Notes: generated by a model from the letters alone, not told the origin. 64,000 nucleotides of DNA from Rhizobium sp. FKY42 (GCF_005222835.1 NZ_STGA01000009.1:1-64000); one strand, 5' to 3'; counted from the stretch's first letter, positions 19,577 to 28,004 are shown. Made by a program: numbers and translations.

Positions 19577-19964
19577 AATCATCCAGCCGGAAGGCTGGGC
19601 AAAGCCGATTGGCTATTCCAACGGCATCAGCGCCCGCGGGCGCATCGTTCAGGTGGGCGGTCAGATCGGTTGGGACGAGCAGTGTCAATTCCATTCGGAT
19701 GATTTTGTCGATCAGGTGCGCCAGACGCTGGTGAACATCGTCAGCGTTCTCTCGGCCGCAGATGCCAAGCCCGAGCACCTCATCCAGATGACCTGGTATT
19801 TCACCGATCGGGAAGCCTACAGGTCTCGGATGAAAGAAATCGGCGCCGTCTATCGCGAGATCATCGGCCGTCATTTCCCGCCAATGGCTGCCGTGCAGGT
19901 GGTGGCCCTGATGGAAGACCGCGCCAAGATCGAGATCCAGGCGCTGGCAGTCGTGCCGGACTGA
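19566..19964 (+). CDS. Rid-family (YjgF/YER057c/UK114) protein lacking the RidA arginine
   Basis: A 132-residue member of the Rid family of trimeric enamine/imine hydrolases. The fold-typical segments VQVGGQIGWDEQ and the C-terminal KIEIQALAV are present. Aligned by eye with E. coli RidA, the position of Arg105 (in VARLPKD) is Ala here (VVALMED), so it belongs outside the archetypal RidA subfamily. The same superfamily contains 2-aminomuconate deaminases of aminoaromatic degradation. Its place between a thioesterase and a cupin suggests it removes the amino group from a ring-cleavage product. It overlaps the thioesterase gene by 11 bases. Specific function inferred. Confidence 0.82.
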   Translation: MMHEIIQPEGWAKPIGYSNGISARGRIVQVGGQIGWDEQCQFHSDDFVDQVRQTLVNIVSVLSAADAKPEHLIQMTWYFTDREAYRSRMKEIGAVYREIIGRHFPPMAAVQVVALMEDRAKIEIQALAVVPD

Positions 19965-19975
19965 CCAAAACCCAC

Positions 19976-19995
19976 ATGTCTACTTATCTAGACAT
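19976..19995 (+). other. intra-operon hairpin before the cupin gene
   Basis: ATGTCTA, a six-base loop and TAGACAT form a perfect 7-bp stem in the 65-base gap between the Rid and cupin genes, the widest gap inside this otherwise tight operon. TCTAGA occurs twice here. It may be an RNA processing site or part of an internal promoter. Confidence 0.35.
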
Positions 19996-20029
19996 CTAGA
20001 TTTCTATACAGGTTGTCGAGGAGGATATC

Positions 20030-20455
20030 ATGAGCGACAAGGTAATGCCGGTGGTAACCCGCAAGGGTCAGGAAGATACTGGAACCGGCCAGTCGGGCGG
20101 ATGCGTTCGTATCTCCGGCGTCAGCCCGCAGCACACCCCCGCCACCAAGATCTGGTTCGGCAAGGTGTCCAATGAGCCGGGCTATCGCTCCTATCCACAC
20201 CACCATGGCGAAGCCGAAACCGGCGGCTATGTGCTGAAGGGCAAGGGCCGCATCTATTTCGGCGATAACTGGCAGGAATTCATCGACATGGAAGAAGGCG
20301 ACTTCATCTTCGTACCGCCGAACTGGCCGCATATCGAGGTCAACATGTCGACCACCGAGGAACTGGTCTGGTTGACCACACGTACACCGGACAACATCGT
20401 CGTCAATCTGCCGGATGTGGATGACAGTGTTCTCACAGGATATCGGCGGGCCTGA
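20030..20455 (+). CDS. single-domain cupin, candidate ring-cleavage dioxygenase
   Basis: A 141-residue protein with one cupin barrel. Motif 1 shows a metal site in HHHGEAETGGY (His57, His59 and Glu63 as likely ligands), and motif 2 GDFIFVPPNWPHIEVN supplies His101. The metal set of two His, one Glu and one His is intact, so an active metalloenzyme is likely. Small cupins open aminohydroxy- and nitrohydroxybenzoate rings in some pathways, and the neighbours (Rid protein, FAH hydrolase) are what follows such a cleavage. A sugar-isomerase or purely binding role cannot be excluded. GAGGAGGATATC precedes the ATG. Its stop overlaps the next start by one base (TGATG). Confidence 0.8.
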   Translation: MSDKVMPVVTRKGQEDTGTGQSGGCVRISGVSPQHTPATKIWFGKVSNEPGYRSYPHHHGEAETGGYVLKGKGRIYFGDNWQEFIDMEEGDFIFVPPNWPHIEVNMSTTEELVWLTTRTPDNIVVNLPDVDDSVLTGYRRA

Positions 20456-21303
20456 TGAAACTCCTTCGCTATGGACCGGCAGGCGCCGAAAAGCCTGCCA
20501 TTCTGGACGCCGAGGGCCAGATACGCGATATCTCCAGCCTGATTTCCGATCTTGGCGGCGACGCGCTCTCCGACGCCTCGCTGGACCGCATTCGTCAGGC
20601 GGACATCTCTGCCCTTCCGGTCGTGCAGCCGCAGCGCATTGGTGCCTGCATTGCCCGCCCCGGCAAATTCATTTGCGTGGGCCTCAACTATGCGGACCAT
20701 GCCAAGGAAACCGGAAAAGCGCCGCCCGAGGAACCGATCCTGTTCATGAAGGCCGCCAGCGCCGTGGTTGGTCCAAATGACGATGTGGAAATTCCGCGAG
20801 GCTCTCAGAAAACCGATTGGGAGGTCGAACTCGGCGTCGTGATCGGCACGCGGGCGAAATACGTGGATGAAGCGCAGGCGCTGAACCACGTCGCTGGCTA
20901 CTGCGTCGTCAACGATGTGTCGGAACGGGCCTTCCAGTCGGAGCGCGGCGGTCAATGGACCAAGGGTAAGAGCCACGACACCTTCGGCCCGACCGGTCCA
21001 TGGCTTGTGACGCGGGATGAGGTGGCCAACCCCCAGAACCTTGCGCTCTGGCTGGATGTCGATGGCGTGCGCCGCCAGACCGGCAATACCAACACAATGA
21101 TCTTCGGCGTGGCGCACCTCGTCAGCTATATCAGCCAGTTCATGACGCTGGAGCCGGGCGATATCATTGCCACCGGCACCCCACCCGGCGTTGGCATGGG
21201 CATAAGGCCGGAACCGGTGTTTCTGAAAGCCGGTCAGGTCATGACGCTTGGCATTGAGGGTCTGGGCGAACAGCGCCAGACGACCGTCGAAGCGAGGGCA
21301 TGA
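20455..21303 (+). CDS. fumarylacetoacetate hydrolase family protein
   Basis: A 282-residue FAH-family enzyme. The metal-binding set is visible as Glu123 and Glu125 in WEVELG and Asp154 in VVNDVSERAF, with the catalytic His82 in NYADH. The FAH family hydrolyses C-C bonds of acylpyruvates such as fumarylpyruvate, or decarboxylates or hydrates related keto acids. After a cupin dioxygenase and a deaminating Rid protein it would split the opened chain into pyruvate and a dicarboxylate. It also resembles diketo-deoxy-fuconate hydrolases of the same length, so specificity is open. It overlaps the cupin gene by one base and the next SDR gene by four. Confidence 0.85.
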   Translation: MKLLRYGPAGAEKPAILDAEGQIRDISSLISDLGGDALSDASLDRIRQADISALPVVQPQRIGACIARPGKFICVGLNYADHAKETGKAPPEEPILFMKAASAVVGPNDDVEIPRGSQKTDWEVELGVVIGTRAKYVDEAQALNHVAGYCVVNDVSERAFQSERGGQWTKGKSHDTFGPTGPWLVTRDEVANPQNLALWLDVDGVRRQTGNTNTMIFGVAHLVSYISQFMTLEPGDIIATGTPPGVGMGIRPEPVFLKAGQVMTLGIEGLGEQRQTTVEARA

Positions 21304-22091
21304 CCATGGCAGGACAGAGAGAGCTTGCCGGGAAACTCGCCATCGTCACTGGTGGCGCGCGCGGACAGGGTGAGGCGGAAGCCCGCCTCTTCGCCTCTCA
21401 CGGTGCAGCGGTCATCATCGCCGATGTCCTCAATCCTGAAGGAGAGGCGCTTGCCAAGGCTCTGAGCGAAGAGGGGCATCAGGCACGTTTCATCGAGCAC
21501 GATGTCACGAACCCCGATAGCTGGGCGAAGGTTGTCGATCTTGCGAAGGCATGGAAAGGCCGCATCGATATTCTGGTCAACAATGCGGGGATCATCAACC
21601 GCTCGACCGTGACCACCACCGAACTCGAGGCCTGGGAGCGGCTGATCAGGGTGAACCTTACCGGAGCTTTCCTTGGCATACGCGCCGTGACTGACCTGAT
21701 GGCGGAAAACGGCGGCGGTTCCATCGTCAACATCTCGTCGAACAGTGCGTTCTCCGGTCACTACGATCCGGCCTACACGGCCAGCAAATGGGGTCTGCGG
21801 GGTCTGACGAGAAGCGCGGCCATGGAATTCGCGGCCAAATCCATCCGCGTCAACGCAGTCTGCCCCGGTCTGGTGGTAACGGGTCTCAATGCGTCCAGCC
21901 CGCATCTGAAGCCCATGATCGAAATGACCCCGATGAAACGCTCGGGCTCACCAGAGGAGATTGCGGAACTTGTGTTGTTCCTCGCCTCGGCCCGGTCCGG
22001 CTTCATCACAGGTGAAGACTTTGTGATTGATGGCGGGTTCACCGCTGGTGCCGCCTATCGTCGTGTCGCCGTCGAAACCGGCATATTCTAA
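21300..22091 (+). CDS. SDR-family dehydrogenase, last gene of the aromatic operon
   Basis: A 263-residue classical SDR. TGGARGQGEAEARLF near 17-31 is the cofactor loop, NNAG is present, then NISSNSAFSG (catalytic Ser) and YTASK (YxxxK). It overlaps the FAH gene by ATGA, so it is translationally coupled. A second ATG two codons in is possible. Its step in the pathway is not obvious; oxidation of a ring-derived hydroxyacid or of the cyclohexene intermediate would fit. A hairpin at 22125-22144 ends the transcription unit. Confidence 0.82.
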   Translation: MTMAGQRELAGKLAIVTGGARGQGEAEARLFASHGAAVIIADVLNPEGEALAKALSEEGHQARFIEHDVTNPDSWAKVVDLAKAWKGRIDILVNNAGIINRSTVTTTELEAWERLIRVNLTGAFLGIRAVTDLMAENGGGSIVNISSNSAFSGHYDPAYTASKWGLRGLTRSAAMEFAAKSIRVNAVCPGLVVTGLNASSPHLKPMIEMTPMKRSGSPEEIAELVLFLASARSGFITGEDFVIDGGFTAGAAYRRVAVETGIF

Positions 22092-22124
22092 AGGCCCGCT
22101 GGGTCGAGGGTACAGAATTTATGA

Positions 22125-22144
22125 CCGGGCGGAGAAACGCCCGG
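22125..22144 (+). terminator. hairpin after the aromatic pathway operon
   Basis: CCGGGCG, a six-base loop and CGCCCGG form a perfect 7-bp GC stem 33 bases after the SDR stop codon. The T-run is poor (AAGCTTTC), so termination may be partial. The transporter genes downstream have their own operator copy. Confidence 0.4.
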
Positions 22145-22195
22145 CAAGCTTTCATGCGCCTGGTCGTCAATGACGCAAGCAACGCCCAAGAATTT

Positions 22196-22211
22196 ATTCT
22201 AAGCTTAAAAT
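22196..22211. promoter_or_regulatory. MarR-type operator copy 3 (Liv transporter promoter)
   Basis: ATTCTAAGCTTAAAAT matches the palindrome ATTTTAAGCTTAAAAT at 15 of 16 positions. It lies about 157 bases upstream of the binding-protein gene and ties the transporter to the same regulator as the pathway genes. Confidence 0.62.
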
Positions 22212-22367
22212 ACTTCTTGTGGTCTGAAATGACGTGTGACAACCTGCTAAGCAACAAAGTGCCGGGCGGTTGCATTGGCGGGCGCAGTTGAGCATAAAGG
22301 TTCTCCAAAGAACCGAATGAAAAATAACAATAATCGGGAACAGCAACGGAAAGATGGAGTGCATCGG

Positions 22368-23504
22368 ATGAAAACTTCTCTATTGGCAATCTCGGCGGCA
22401 TTGATGCTGGGCAGCGCTTGCGTGGCGTCGGCAGAACCGGTCAAAATCGGCCTCATCACCACACTTTCTGGCGGTGGTGCTGGTCTCGGCGTCGATACGC
22501 GCGATGGCATCATGCTGGCCATCAAACAGTCCGGCCGCAAGGACGTGACCGTCGTCACCGAGGATGATGCCCAGAAGCCGGAACTGGCCGTTCAGATCGC
22601 CGACAAGATGATCCAGAGCGAAAATGTCGATGTGCTGACGGGCATCGTCTGGTCGAACCTTCTCATGGCGGTTCAGCCGGGTGTCGTGGCGCAGGGCAAA
22701 TTCTATGTCTCGACCAACGCAGCCCCTGCGGCGCTTGCCGGCGCCAAGTGCGACCCGCTTTACTTCAACGCCGCCTACCAGAACGACAATCTTCACGAAG
22801 CCATGGGCGAATATGCCAACAAAGGCTACAAGAAGATGTTCATCATGGCGCCGAACTATCCGGCGGGCAAAGATTCGCTGACCGGCTTCAAGCGCTACTA
22901 CAAGGGCACCGTTGCCAACGAGGTTTATACCCAGGTTGGCCAGACGGATTACGCTGCTGAAATCGCACAGATCCGCGCATCCGGCGCCGATGGTGTGTTC
23001 GTCTTCCTTCCCGGCGGCATGGGCATTGCCTTCATGAAGCAGTATGCGCAATCCGGTGTGAAGACACCGATCATCGGCCCCGGCTTCTCTTTCAGCCAGG
23101 ACGTGCTGCCCGCCATTGGCGATGCTGCGCTTGGCGTGAAAGCGTCCGGCCAGTGGGTGAAGGATCTGGATAACGCTGCAAACAAGGCTTTCGTACCAGC
23201 CTTCGAGAAGGAATATGGCCGCCTGCCCTCCATCTATGCCGTTCAGGCTTTCGATGCGGCGCAGTTGATCCTCTCGGCCTCGTCCAAGGCCAGCGTCAAG
23301 GATGCCAAGGCGTTTGCGGCCGCACTCAATGCTGCCGATATCAAATCGCCTCGTGGAAATTTCAAGTTCAACACCAACCGTCATCCGATACAGGATATCT
23401 ATGTGACGGAAGTGGTGAAGGAGAACGGCGTTCTGACCAACAAGACCGTCGAGAAGATCTTTACTGATCACGGTGATGCCTACGCCAAGGATTGCAAGAA
23501 GTAA
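22368..23504 (+). CDS. Liv-type ABC binding protein, probable aromatic acid uptake
   Basis: A 378-residue periplasmic binding protein of the type 1 (LivK/Peripla_BP_6) family. The signal peptide is MKTSLLAISAALMLGSACVASAE in outline, with cleavage likely after ASA near residue 22. The mature start VKIGLITTLSGGGAGLG is the family pattern. GGAG nine bases upstream fixes the start at 22368. It heads a five-gene importer operon with two permeases and two ATPases. Liv-family importers take amino acids but also aromatic acids such as benzoate and anthranilate in proteobacteria. Sharing the MarR-type palindrome with the catabolic operon makes an aromatic acid the likely cargo. Confidence 0.88.
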   Translation: MKTSLLAISAALMLGSACVASAEPVKIGLITTLSGGGAGLGVDTRDGIMLAIKQSGRKDVTVVTEDDAQKPELAVQIADKMIQSENVDVLTGIVWSNLLMAVQPGVVAQGKFYVSTNAAPAALAGAKCDPLYFNAAYQNDNLHEAMGEYANKGYKKMFIMAPNYPAGKDSLTGFKRYYKGTVANEVYTQVGQTDYAAEIAQIRASGADGVFVFLPGGMGIAFMKQYAQSGVKTPIIGPGFSFSQDVLPAIGDAALGVKASGQWVKDLDNAANKAFVPAFEKEYGRLPSIYAVQAFDAAQLILSASSKASVKDAKAFAAALNAADIKSPRGNFKFNTNRHPIQDIYVTEVVKENGVLTNKTVEKIFTDHGDAYAKDCKK

Positions 23505-23518
23505 GGCGGAGCAGGCAC

Positions 23519-24439
23519 GTGACCTTCGCTCTTGCGCTCGAGCAATTGCTGAACGGCGTTCAGCTCGGTTTCATGCTGTTCCTGATGGCGGCCGGACTGA
23601 CGCTCGTCTTCGGCGTCATGGGCCTGATCAATCTGGCCCATGGCTCGCTCTACATGGTCGGCGCATTTGCCTGCGCCGCCGTGGCTGCGGCAACCGGCTC
23701 CTTCTGGCTGGGTCTGGCTGCCAGTCTTGCCTTTGCAGCAGGTGCTGGCGCGCTGATGGAGGTGACGGTCATCCGTCGCCTTTACAGTCGGGATCACCTG
23801 GAGCAGGTGCTGGCGACCTATGCGCTGATCCTGATCTTCTCGGAGGGAACGCGCTGGCTCTTCGGTTCATTTCCACTGTATCTCGACATACCGCCGCTTC
23901 TGCAGGGTGCCGTCTCACTTCCGGGTGGCGCGCAATATCCACTATACCGGCTGGCGATCATTGCAACAGGTGCGGCGGTAGCCATGGGCCTCTACCTGCT
24001 GATCTCACGCACCCGGCTCGGCATGCGCATTCGGGCCGGTGAAAGTGACCGCGAAATGATTGCCGCACTCGGCGTCGATATTCGCACGCTTTACACGCTG
24101 GTGTTTGCGCTTGGGGCTGCACTTGCCGGACTTGCGGGGGCGATGGTGGGAGCCATCCAGTCCGTTCAGGTGGGCATGGGCGAGCCGGTGCTGATCCTTG
24201 CCTTCGTCGTCATCATCATCGGCGGCATAGGCTCCATCAAGGGCGCCTTCGTCGGCGCACTGACGGTTGGCGTCGTGGATACCATGGGGCGCTTTCTGCT
24301 ACCACAATTGCTGACCTTCTTTGTATCGCCTGCCGATGCCAAACCCATGGGGGCAGCCATTGCATCCATGCTGATCTATCTGGTCATGGCTTTCATTCTG
24401 GCAGTCAAACCGCGCGGCCTTTTTCCGGCTCAGGCGTGA
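23519..24439 (+). CDS. Liv-type ABC permease (LivH-like)
   Basis: A 306-residue inner-membrane permease of the LivH branch of BPD_transp_2, with about eight hydrophobic segments. The N-terminus GVQLGFMLFLMAAGLTLVFG and the segment GLINLAHGSLYMVGAF are characteristic. The start is taken as GTG at 23519 because GGCGGAG lies seven bases ahead; an ATG nine codons earlier would overlap the upstream gene and lacks a site. It forms the channel with the LivM-like protein downstream. Confidence 0.9.
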   Translation: MTFALALEQLLNGVQLGFMLFLMAAGLTLVFGVMGLINLAHGSLYMVGAFACAAVAAATGSFWLGLAASLAFAAGAGALMEVTVIRRLYSRDHLEQVLATYALILIFSEGTRWLFGSFPLYLDIPPLLQGAVSLPGGAQYPLYRLAIIATGAAVAMGLYLLISRTRLGMRIRAGESDREMIAALGVDIRTLYTLVFALGAALAGLAGAMVGAIQSVQVGMGEPVLILAFVVIIIGGIGSIKGAFVGALTVGVVDTMGRFLLPQLLTFFVSPADAKPMGAAIASMLIYLVMAFILAVKPRGLFPAQA

Positions 24440-24451
24440 GGACATAAGACG

Positions 24452-25423
24452 ATGAAACGCGAGGTTTCAATAAACGCAGCCATGGCGCTGGCGCTTCTTG
24501 CCGTGCCCATCATTGCGCTGCAAATGGGCCAGACCTTCACCATCACGCTGGCAACCCGCATTGCCATTCTGGCGCTTGCGGCAACGGGGCTGAACCTTGC
24601 CCTCGGCCTCGGCGGACTGGTTTCCTTCGGACATGCCGCCTTCTTCGGGATTGGCGGCTATGCAGCGGGCATTCTTTCTGCCCATGCGCTTTCCGGCGAG
24701 CCGATGATCTTCGGCTTCGAGGGATCGCAAGCCATGCTGACGATCTGGCTTGTCGCGGCGGTGATTGCCGGTCTTGTGGGGCTCGGGATTGGTGCCGTCA
24801 GCCTGCGAACATCCGGGGTCTACTTCATCATGATCACGCTCGCCTTCGCGCAGATGATCTTTTACTTCGCGATTTCCTGGCCTGCTTACGGCGGGGAAGA
24901 CGGCCTGTCGATTGCCGTGCGCAACAAGTTTCCCGGCCTGAACACCATGCGGCCCATGGAATTCTTTCTGGTTGCCTATGGGCTTTTGATGCTGACCCTC
25001 GGCCTCTTTGGGCTGATCCGGTCCTCCCGCTTCGGGGCAGCCTTGCAGGCCGTACGCCAGAACGATGTTCGTGTTGCCTCGATCGGCATCAAGCCTTTTC
25101 CCATTCGCCTGACGGCCTTCGTTCTCTCGGCCATGATCACGGCGTTGGCGGGCGCGCTTTATGCCGATCTTAATCGCTTCGTCAGCCCCTCCATGTTTTC
25201 ATGGCATATGTCAGGCGAGTTGATCGTGCTCATCATCCTGGGTGGAACGGGCAGGCTTTTTGGACCGCTGGCCGGTGCAGCCTTGTATGTCATCCTCGAA
25301 TTCGTGCTCGGAGGCATCACCGAACGCTGGCAGTTTTTCCTCGGTCTCATTCTGCTCGCTGTTGTTCTTTTCGCCCGTGGTGGCGTCATGGGGCTTCTGG
25401 CCGGAAAGGCACGTCATGGCTGA
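24452..25423 (+). CDS. Liv-type ABC permease (LivM-like)
   Basis: A 323-residue permease of the LivM branch. LNLALGLGGLVSFGHAAFFGIGGYAAG near residues 48-74 is the family hallmark, and the loop FGAALQAVRQNDVRVASIGI near 193-212 contacts the ATPase. GAGG precedes the ATG. Its end overlaps the LivG-like gene by eight bases. It completes the channel with the LivH-like protein. Confidence 0.9.
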   Translation: MKREVSINAAMALALLAVPIIALQMGQTFTITLATRIAILALAATGLNLALGLGGLVSFGHAAFFGIGGYAAGILSAHALSGEPMIFGFEGSQAMLTIWLVAAVIAGLVGLGIGAVSLRTSGVYFIMITLAFAQMIFYFAISWPAYGGEDGLSIAVRNKFPGLNTMRPMEFFLVAYGLLMLTLGLFGLIRSSRFGAALQAVRQNDVRVASIGIKPFPIRLTAFVLSAMITALAGALYADLNRFVSPSMFSWHMSGELIVLIILGGTGRLFGPLAGAALYVILEFVLGGITERWQFFLGLILLAVVLFARGGVMGLLAGKARHG

Positions 25424-26168
25424 GACAGCTGTTCTTGAAATCAACGGGCTGGAAAAGAGCTTCGGTGCCTTGAAGGCGACCGATGGTGTCAGCCTGACCC
25501 TTCGCCCCGGCGAGATCCACGCGTTGATTGGCCCGAATGGCGCTGGTAAATCGACCCTCATTCACCAGATCTGCGGAACCCTGCGGCAGGACAAGGGAAG
25601 CATTCACTTAAGTGGACGTGATGTCAGCGCCCTGAGCGTTGCCGAGCGTGCGCGTCTGGGCCTGGGCAGAACGTTTCAGATTTCCTCGTTGGCAGGCGAG
25701 TTTTCCGCGCTGCGCAATGTCATGCTGGCAGTTCAGGCGCGCCAGGGTTCCAGCTTCCGCTTCTTCAAGCCGGTCATGAAAGACGCATCGCTGGTGGATG
25801 CGGCAATGGAGCGGTTGGGCCGTGTTGGCTTGGCAGACAGAGCCCATGTTCCCGCTGCCGAACTTTCGCACGGCGAGAAGCGACAGCTGGAAATTGCCAT
25901 TGCCCTGGCGCTCGATGTGCGAGCCTTTCTGCTTGATGAACCGATGGCCGGGATGGGACCGGAGGGCTCAAAGACTCTAACCCGCTTTCTGGATGGGCTT
26001 CGGCAGGAGGCACCCATTCTGCTTGTCGAGCACGATATGGATGCGGTCTATGCGCTGGCGGATCGCATTTCGGTTCTGGTCTATGGCCGCATCATCGCAA
26101 CCGGTACTGTGGATGAAATCCGCAACGACCCAACTGTGCGCACAGCCTATCTGGGAGATCACGCCTGA
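25416..26168 (+). CDS. Liv-type ABC ATPase (LivG-like)
   Basis: A 250-residue ATPase. Walker A is GPNGAGKST (near 40), the signature is LSHGEKRQLEIA and Walker B is FLLDEPMAGM. The HGEKR form and the C-terminal VRTAYLGDHA extension are typical of LivG. The start at 25416 lies eight bases inside livM and is chosen because the ATPase fold begins there; a longer frame upstream has no homologous sequence. It overlaps the LivF-like gene by one base. Confidence 0.92.
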   Translation: MAETAVLEINGLEKSFGALKATDGVSLTLRPGEIHALIGPNGAGKSTLIHQICGTLRQDKGSIHLSGRDVSALSVAERARLGLGRTFQISSLAGEFSALRNVMLAVQARQGSSFRFFKPVMKDASLVDAAMERLGRVGLADRAHVPAAELSHGEKRQLEIAIALALDVRAFLLDEPMAGMGPEGSKTLTRFLDGLRQEAPILLVEHDMDAVYALADRISVLVYGRIIATGTVDEIRNDPTVRTAYLGDHA

Positions 26169-26851
26169 TGCTGCTGGATGTTCAGGAAATCACCGCCTTT
26201 TATGGCTCGAGCCAGGCTCTGTTCGGGGTGGATCTACAGCTTTCCGAAGGGGAAGTGGTGGCCTTGATGGGCCGCAACGGCATGGGCAAGTCCACCACCA
26301 TCAAGGCCATTTGCAATCTGGTGCCGCCGCGCGGCGGCAGCATTTCTTTCAACGGTGTCACCACCCGTGCAATGCCCACACACAAGGTGGCGCGGTTGGG
26401 GATAGGTCTTGTGCCGGAAGGCAGGCGCTGCTTCCCGAACCTGACCGTCTATGAGAATCTGGTGACAGCTGCACGACCCGGTCGCTGGACACTGGAGCGA
26501 GTCTTCGAACTGTTTCCGAGGCTGGAGGAACGCCGCAACCAGTTGGCGCGCTCGCTTTCTGGCGGAGAACAGCAAATGCTGGCTGTGGGCCGCGCTCTGA
26601 TGACCAATCCGCGCTTGCTCATTCTCGACGAGGCGACAGAAGGCCTCGCGCCCGTTATCCGGCAGGACATATGGAGAGCGATCCGCTCTCTGAAAGCGGA
26701 TGGTCTTTCGATCCTCGTCGTGGATAAGACTCTTTCCGAACTCCTGCCGGTTGCCGATCGATGTGTCGTGCTGGAGAATGGCAGGACCGTTTGGTCCGGC
26801 GCACCGACGGAACTGACAGCGCAGCTACAGGACCGCTATCTGGGGGTATGA
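26168..26851 (+). CDS. Liv-type ABC ATPase (LivF-like)
   Basis: A 227-residue ATPase of the LivF branch. Walker A is GRNGMGKST, the signature LSGGEQQML and Walker B ILDEATEGLAP, and the end is the short RYLGV tail usual for LivF. It is the last gene of the importer operon. The codons near its end form half of the 26840-26859 hairpin. Confidence 0.92.
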   Translation: MLLDVQEITAFYGSSQALFGVDLQLSEGEVVALMGRNGMGKSTTIKAICNLVPPRGGSISFNGVTTRAMPTHKVARLGIGLVPEGRRCFPNLTVYENLVTAARPGRWTLERVFELFPRLEERRNQLARSLSGGEQQMLAVGRALMTNPRLLILDEATEGLAPVIRQDIWRAIRSLKADGLSILVVDKTLSELLPVADRCVVLENGRTVWSGAPTELTAQLQDRYLGV

Positions 26852-26859
26852 TCCCCCAG
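26840..26859. terminator. hairpin at the livF/dehydrogenase convergence
   Basis: CTGGGGG, a six-base loop and CCCCCAG form a perfect 7-bp stem that includes the livF stop region, 17 bases before the end of the convergent dehydrogenase gene. It probably ends one or both transcripts. There is no long T-run on either side. Confidence 0.38.
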
Positions 26860-26875
26860 AAGCTTATAGCGCGTA

Positions 26876-27952
26876 TTAAAGGATATTCGATCCGGCGATT
26901 GCTTCGCAGACCGCCTGCGTCACCTGCGCCGTATTGGCGGTCCCGCCGACATCAGGGGTAAGAATACCGGCGCCCGTGACACGCTCGACAGCCGCCATCA
27001 GCCGCGTCGCAGCGTCCTTCTCACCCAGATGCTCCAGCATTTGCGCAGCCGTCCAGAAAGTGGCAACCGGATTTGCTATACCCTTGCCGGTGATATCAAA
27101 GGCCGAGCCGTGGATCGGTTCGAACATCGAAGGGTAGCGGCGTTCGGGATCGATATTTCCTGTCGGCGCAACACCCAGACTTCCCGCAAGCGCACCAGCG
27201 AGATCGGAGAGGATATCGGCGTGCAGGTTGGTTGCGACGATCGTATCCAGGCTCTTCGGGTTCAGCGTCATGCGCACCGTCATCGCGTCCACAAGCATCT
27301 TGTCCCAGGTAACATCCGGATATTCTTTCGAGACTTCAGCAGCAATTTCATCCCACATCACCATGCCATGGCGCTGGGCGTTGGACTTGGTGACCACAGT
27401 GAGCAATTTGCGTGGCCGCGACTGAGCAAGTTTGAAAGCATAGCGCATGATGCGGGTAACACCCACGCGGGTGAAAATGGCCACCTCGGTTCCGACTTCC
27501 TCCGGCAGGCCGCGATGGGCACGGCCGCCATGGCCGGAATATTCACCTTCGGAGTTTTCCCGAACAATCACCCAGTCTAGATCGCCCGGCCCGCAATTGC
27601 GCAAAGGTGGCGTGATGCCGGGAAGGATCTTCGTTGGCCGTACATTGGCATATTGATCGAAGCCCTGGCAGATAGGCAAACGCAACCCCCACAGGGTCAC
27701 ATGGTCGGGCACGTCCGGCGCGCCAACGGCACCGAAGAAGATGGCATCAAAGCCCTTCAACGTTTCAAGTCCATCCGCAGGCATCATCACGCCATGGCGC
27801 TTGTAGTAGTCAGAACCCCAATCAAACGTCTCAGCGCGAATGCGAAAATCGCCGCTGCGCTTTTCGAGAGCCTCCAGAACCTGCAATCCGGCTGCGATGA
27901 CTTCGGGTCCAATTCCATCCGCCGGAATGGCGGCAATCCGGTATTCTCTCAT
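26876..27952 (-). CDS. D-malate/tartrate-type dehydrogenase (decarboxylating)
   Basis: A 358-residue member of the isocitrate/isopropylmalate dehydrogenase family. The start AAIPADGIGPEV, the substrate loop VRENSEGEYSG, the Lys and Asp residues in KSNAQRHG and VDAMTVRMTLNP, and the NAD site HGSAFDITGKGIANPVA all match the tartrate dehydrogenase/D-malate dehydrogenase (TtuC/DmlA) branch. It would oxidise and decarboxylate D-malate or tartrate to pyruvate or a related keto acid. A TTG five codons upstream is an alternative start; neither has a strong binding site. It lies downstream of a TctC-type binding-protein gene, which supports a dicarboxylate substrate. Confidence 0.85.
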   Translation of the reverse strand: MREYRIAAIPADGIGPEVIAAGLQVLEALEKRSGDFRIRAETFDWGSDYYKRHGVMMPADGLETLKGFDAIFFGAVGAPDVPDHVTLWGLRLPICQGFDQYANVRPTKILPGITPPLRNCGPGDLDWVIVRENSEGEYSGHGGRAHRGLPEEVGTEVAIFTRVGVTRIMRYAFKLAQSRPRKLLTVVTKSNAQRHGMVMWDEIAAEVSKEYPDVTWDKMLVDAMTVRMTLNPKSLDTIVATNLHADILSDLAGALAGSLGVAPTGNIDPERRYPSMFEPIHGSAFDITGKGIANPVATFWTAAQMLEHLGEKDAATRLMAAVERVTGAGILTPDVGGTANTAQVTQAVCEAIAGSNIL

Positions 27953-28004
27953 AGACGTCTCGTTCAACAGTGTTGGCGGTAGCGGTTGCCACAGATTATG
28001 GGAA

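Noticed and set aside
22380..23471. 363-codon open frame on the minus strand
   Set aside because: It is antisense to the Liv-type binding protein over its whole length and shows no family features.
25242..25415. 58-codon N-terminal extension of the LivG-like ATPase
   Set aside because: It overlaps livM by about 180 bases and has no ATPase homology. The fold begins at 25416.
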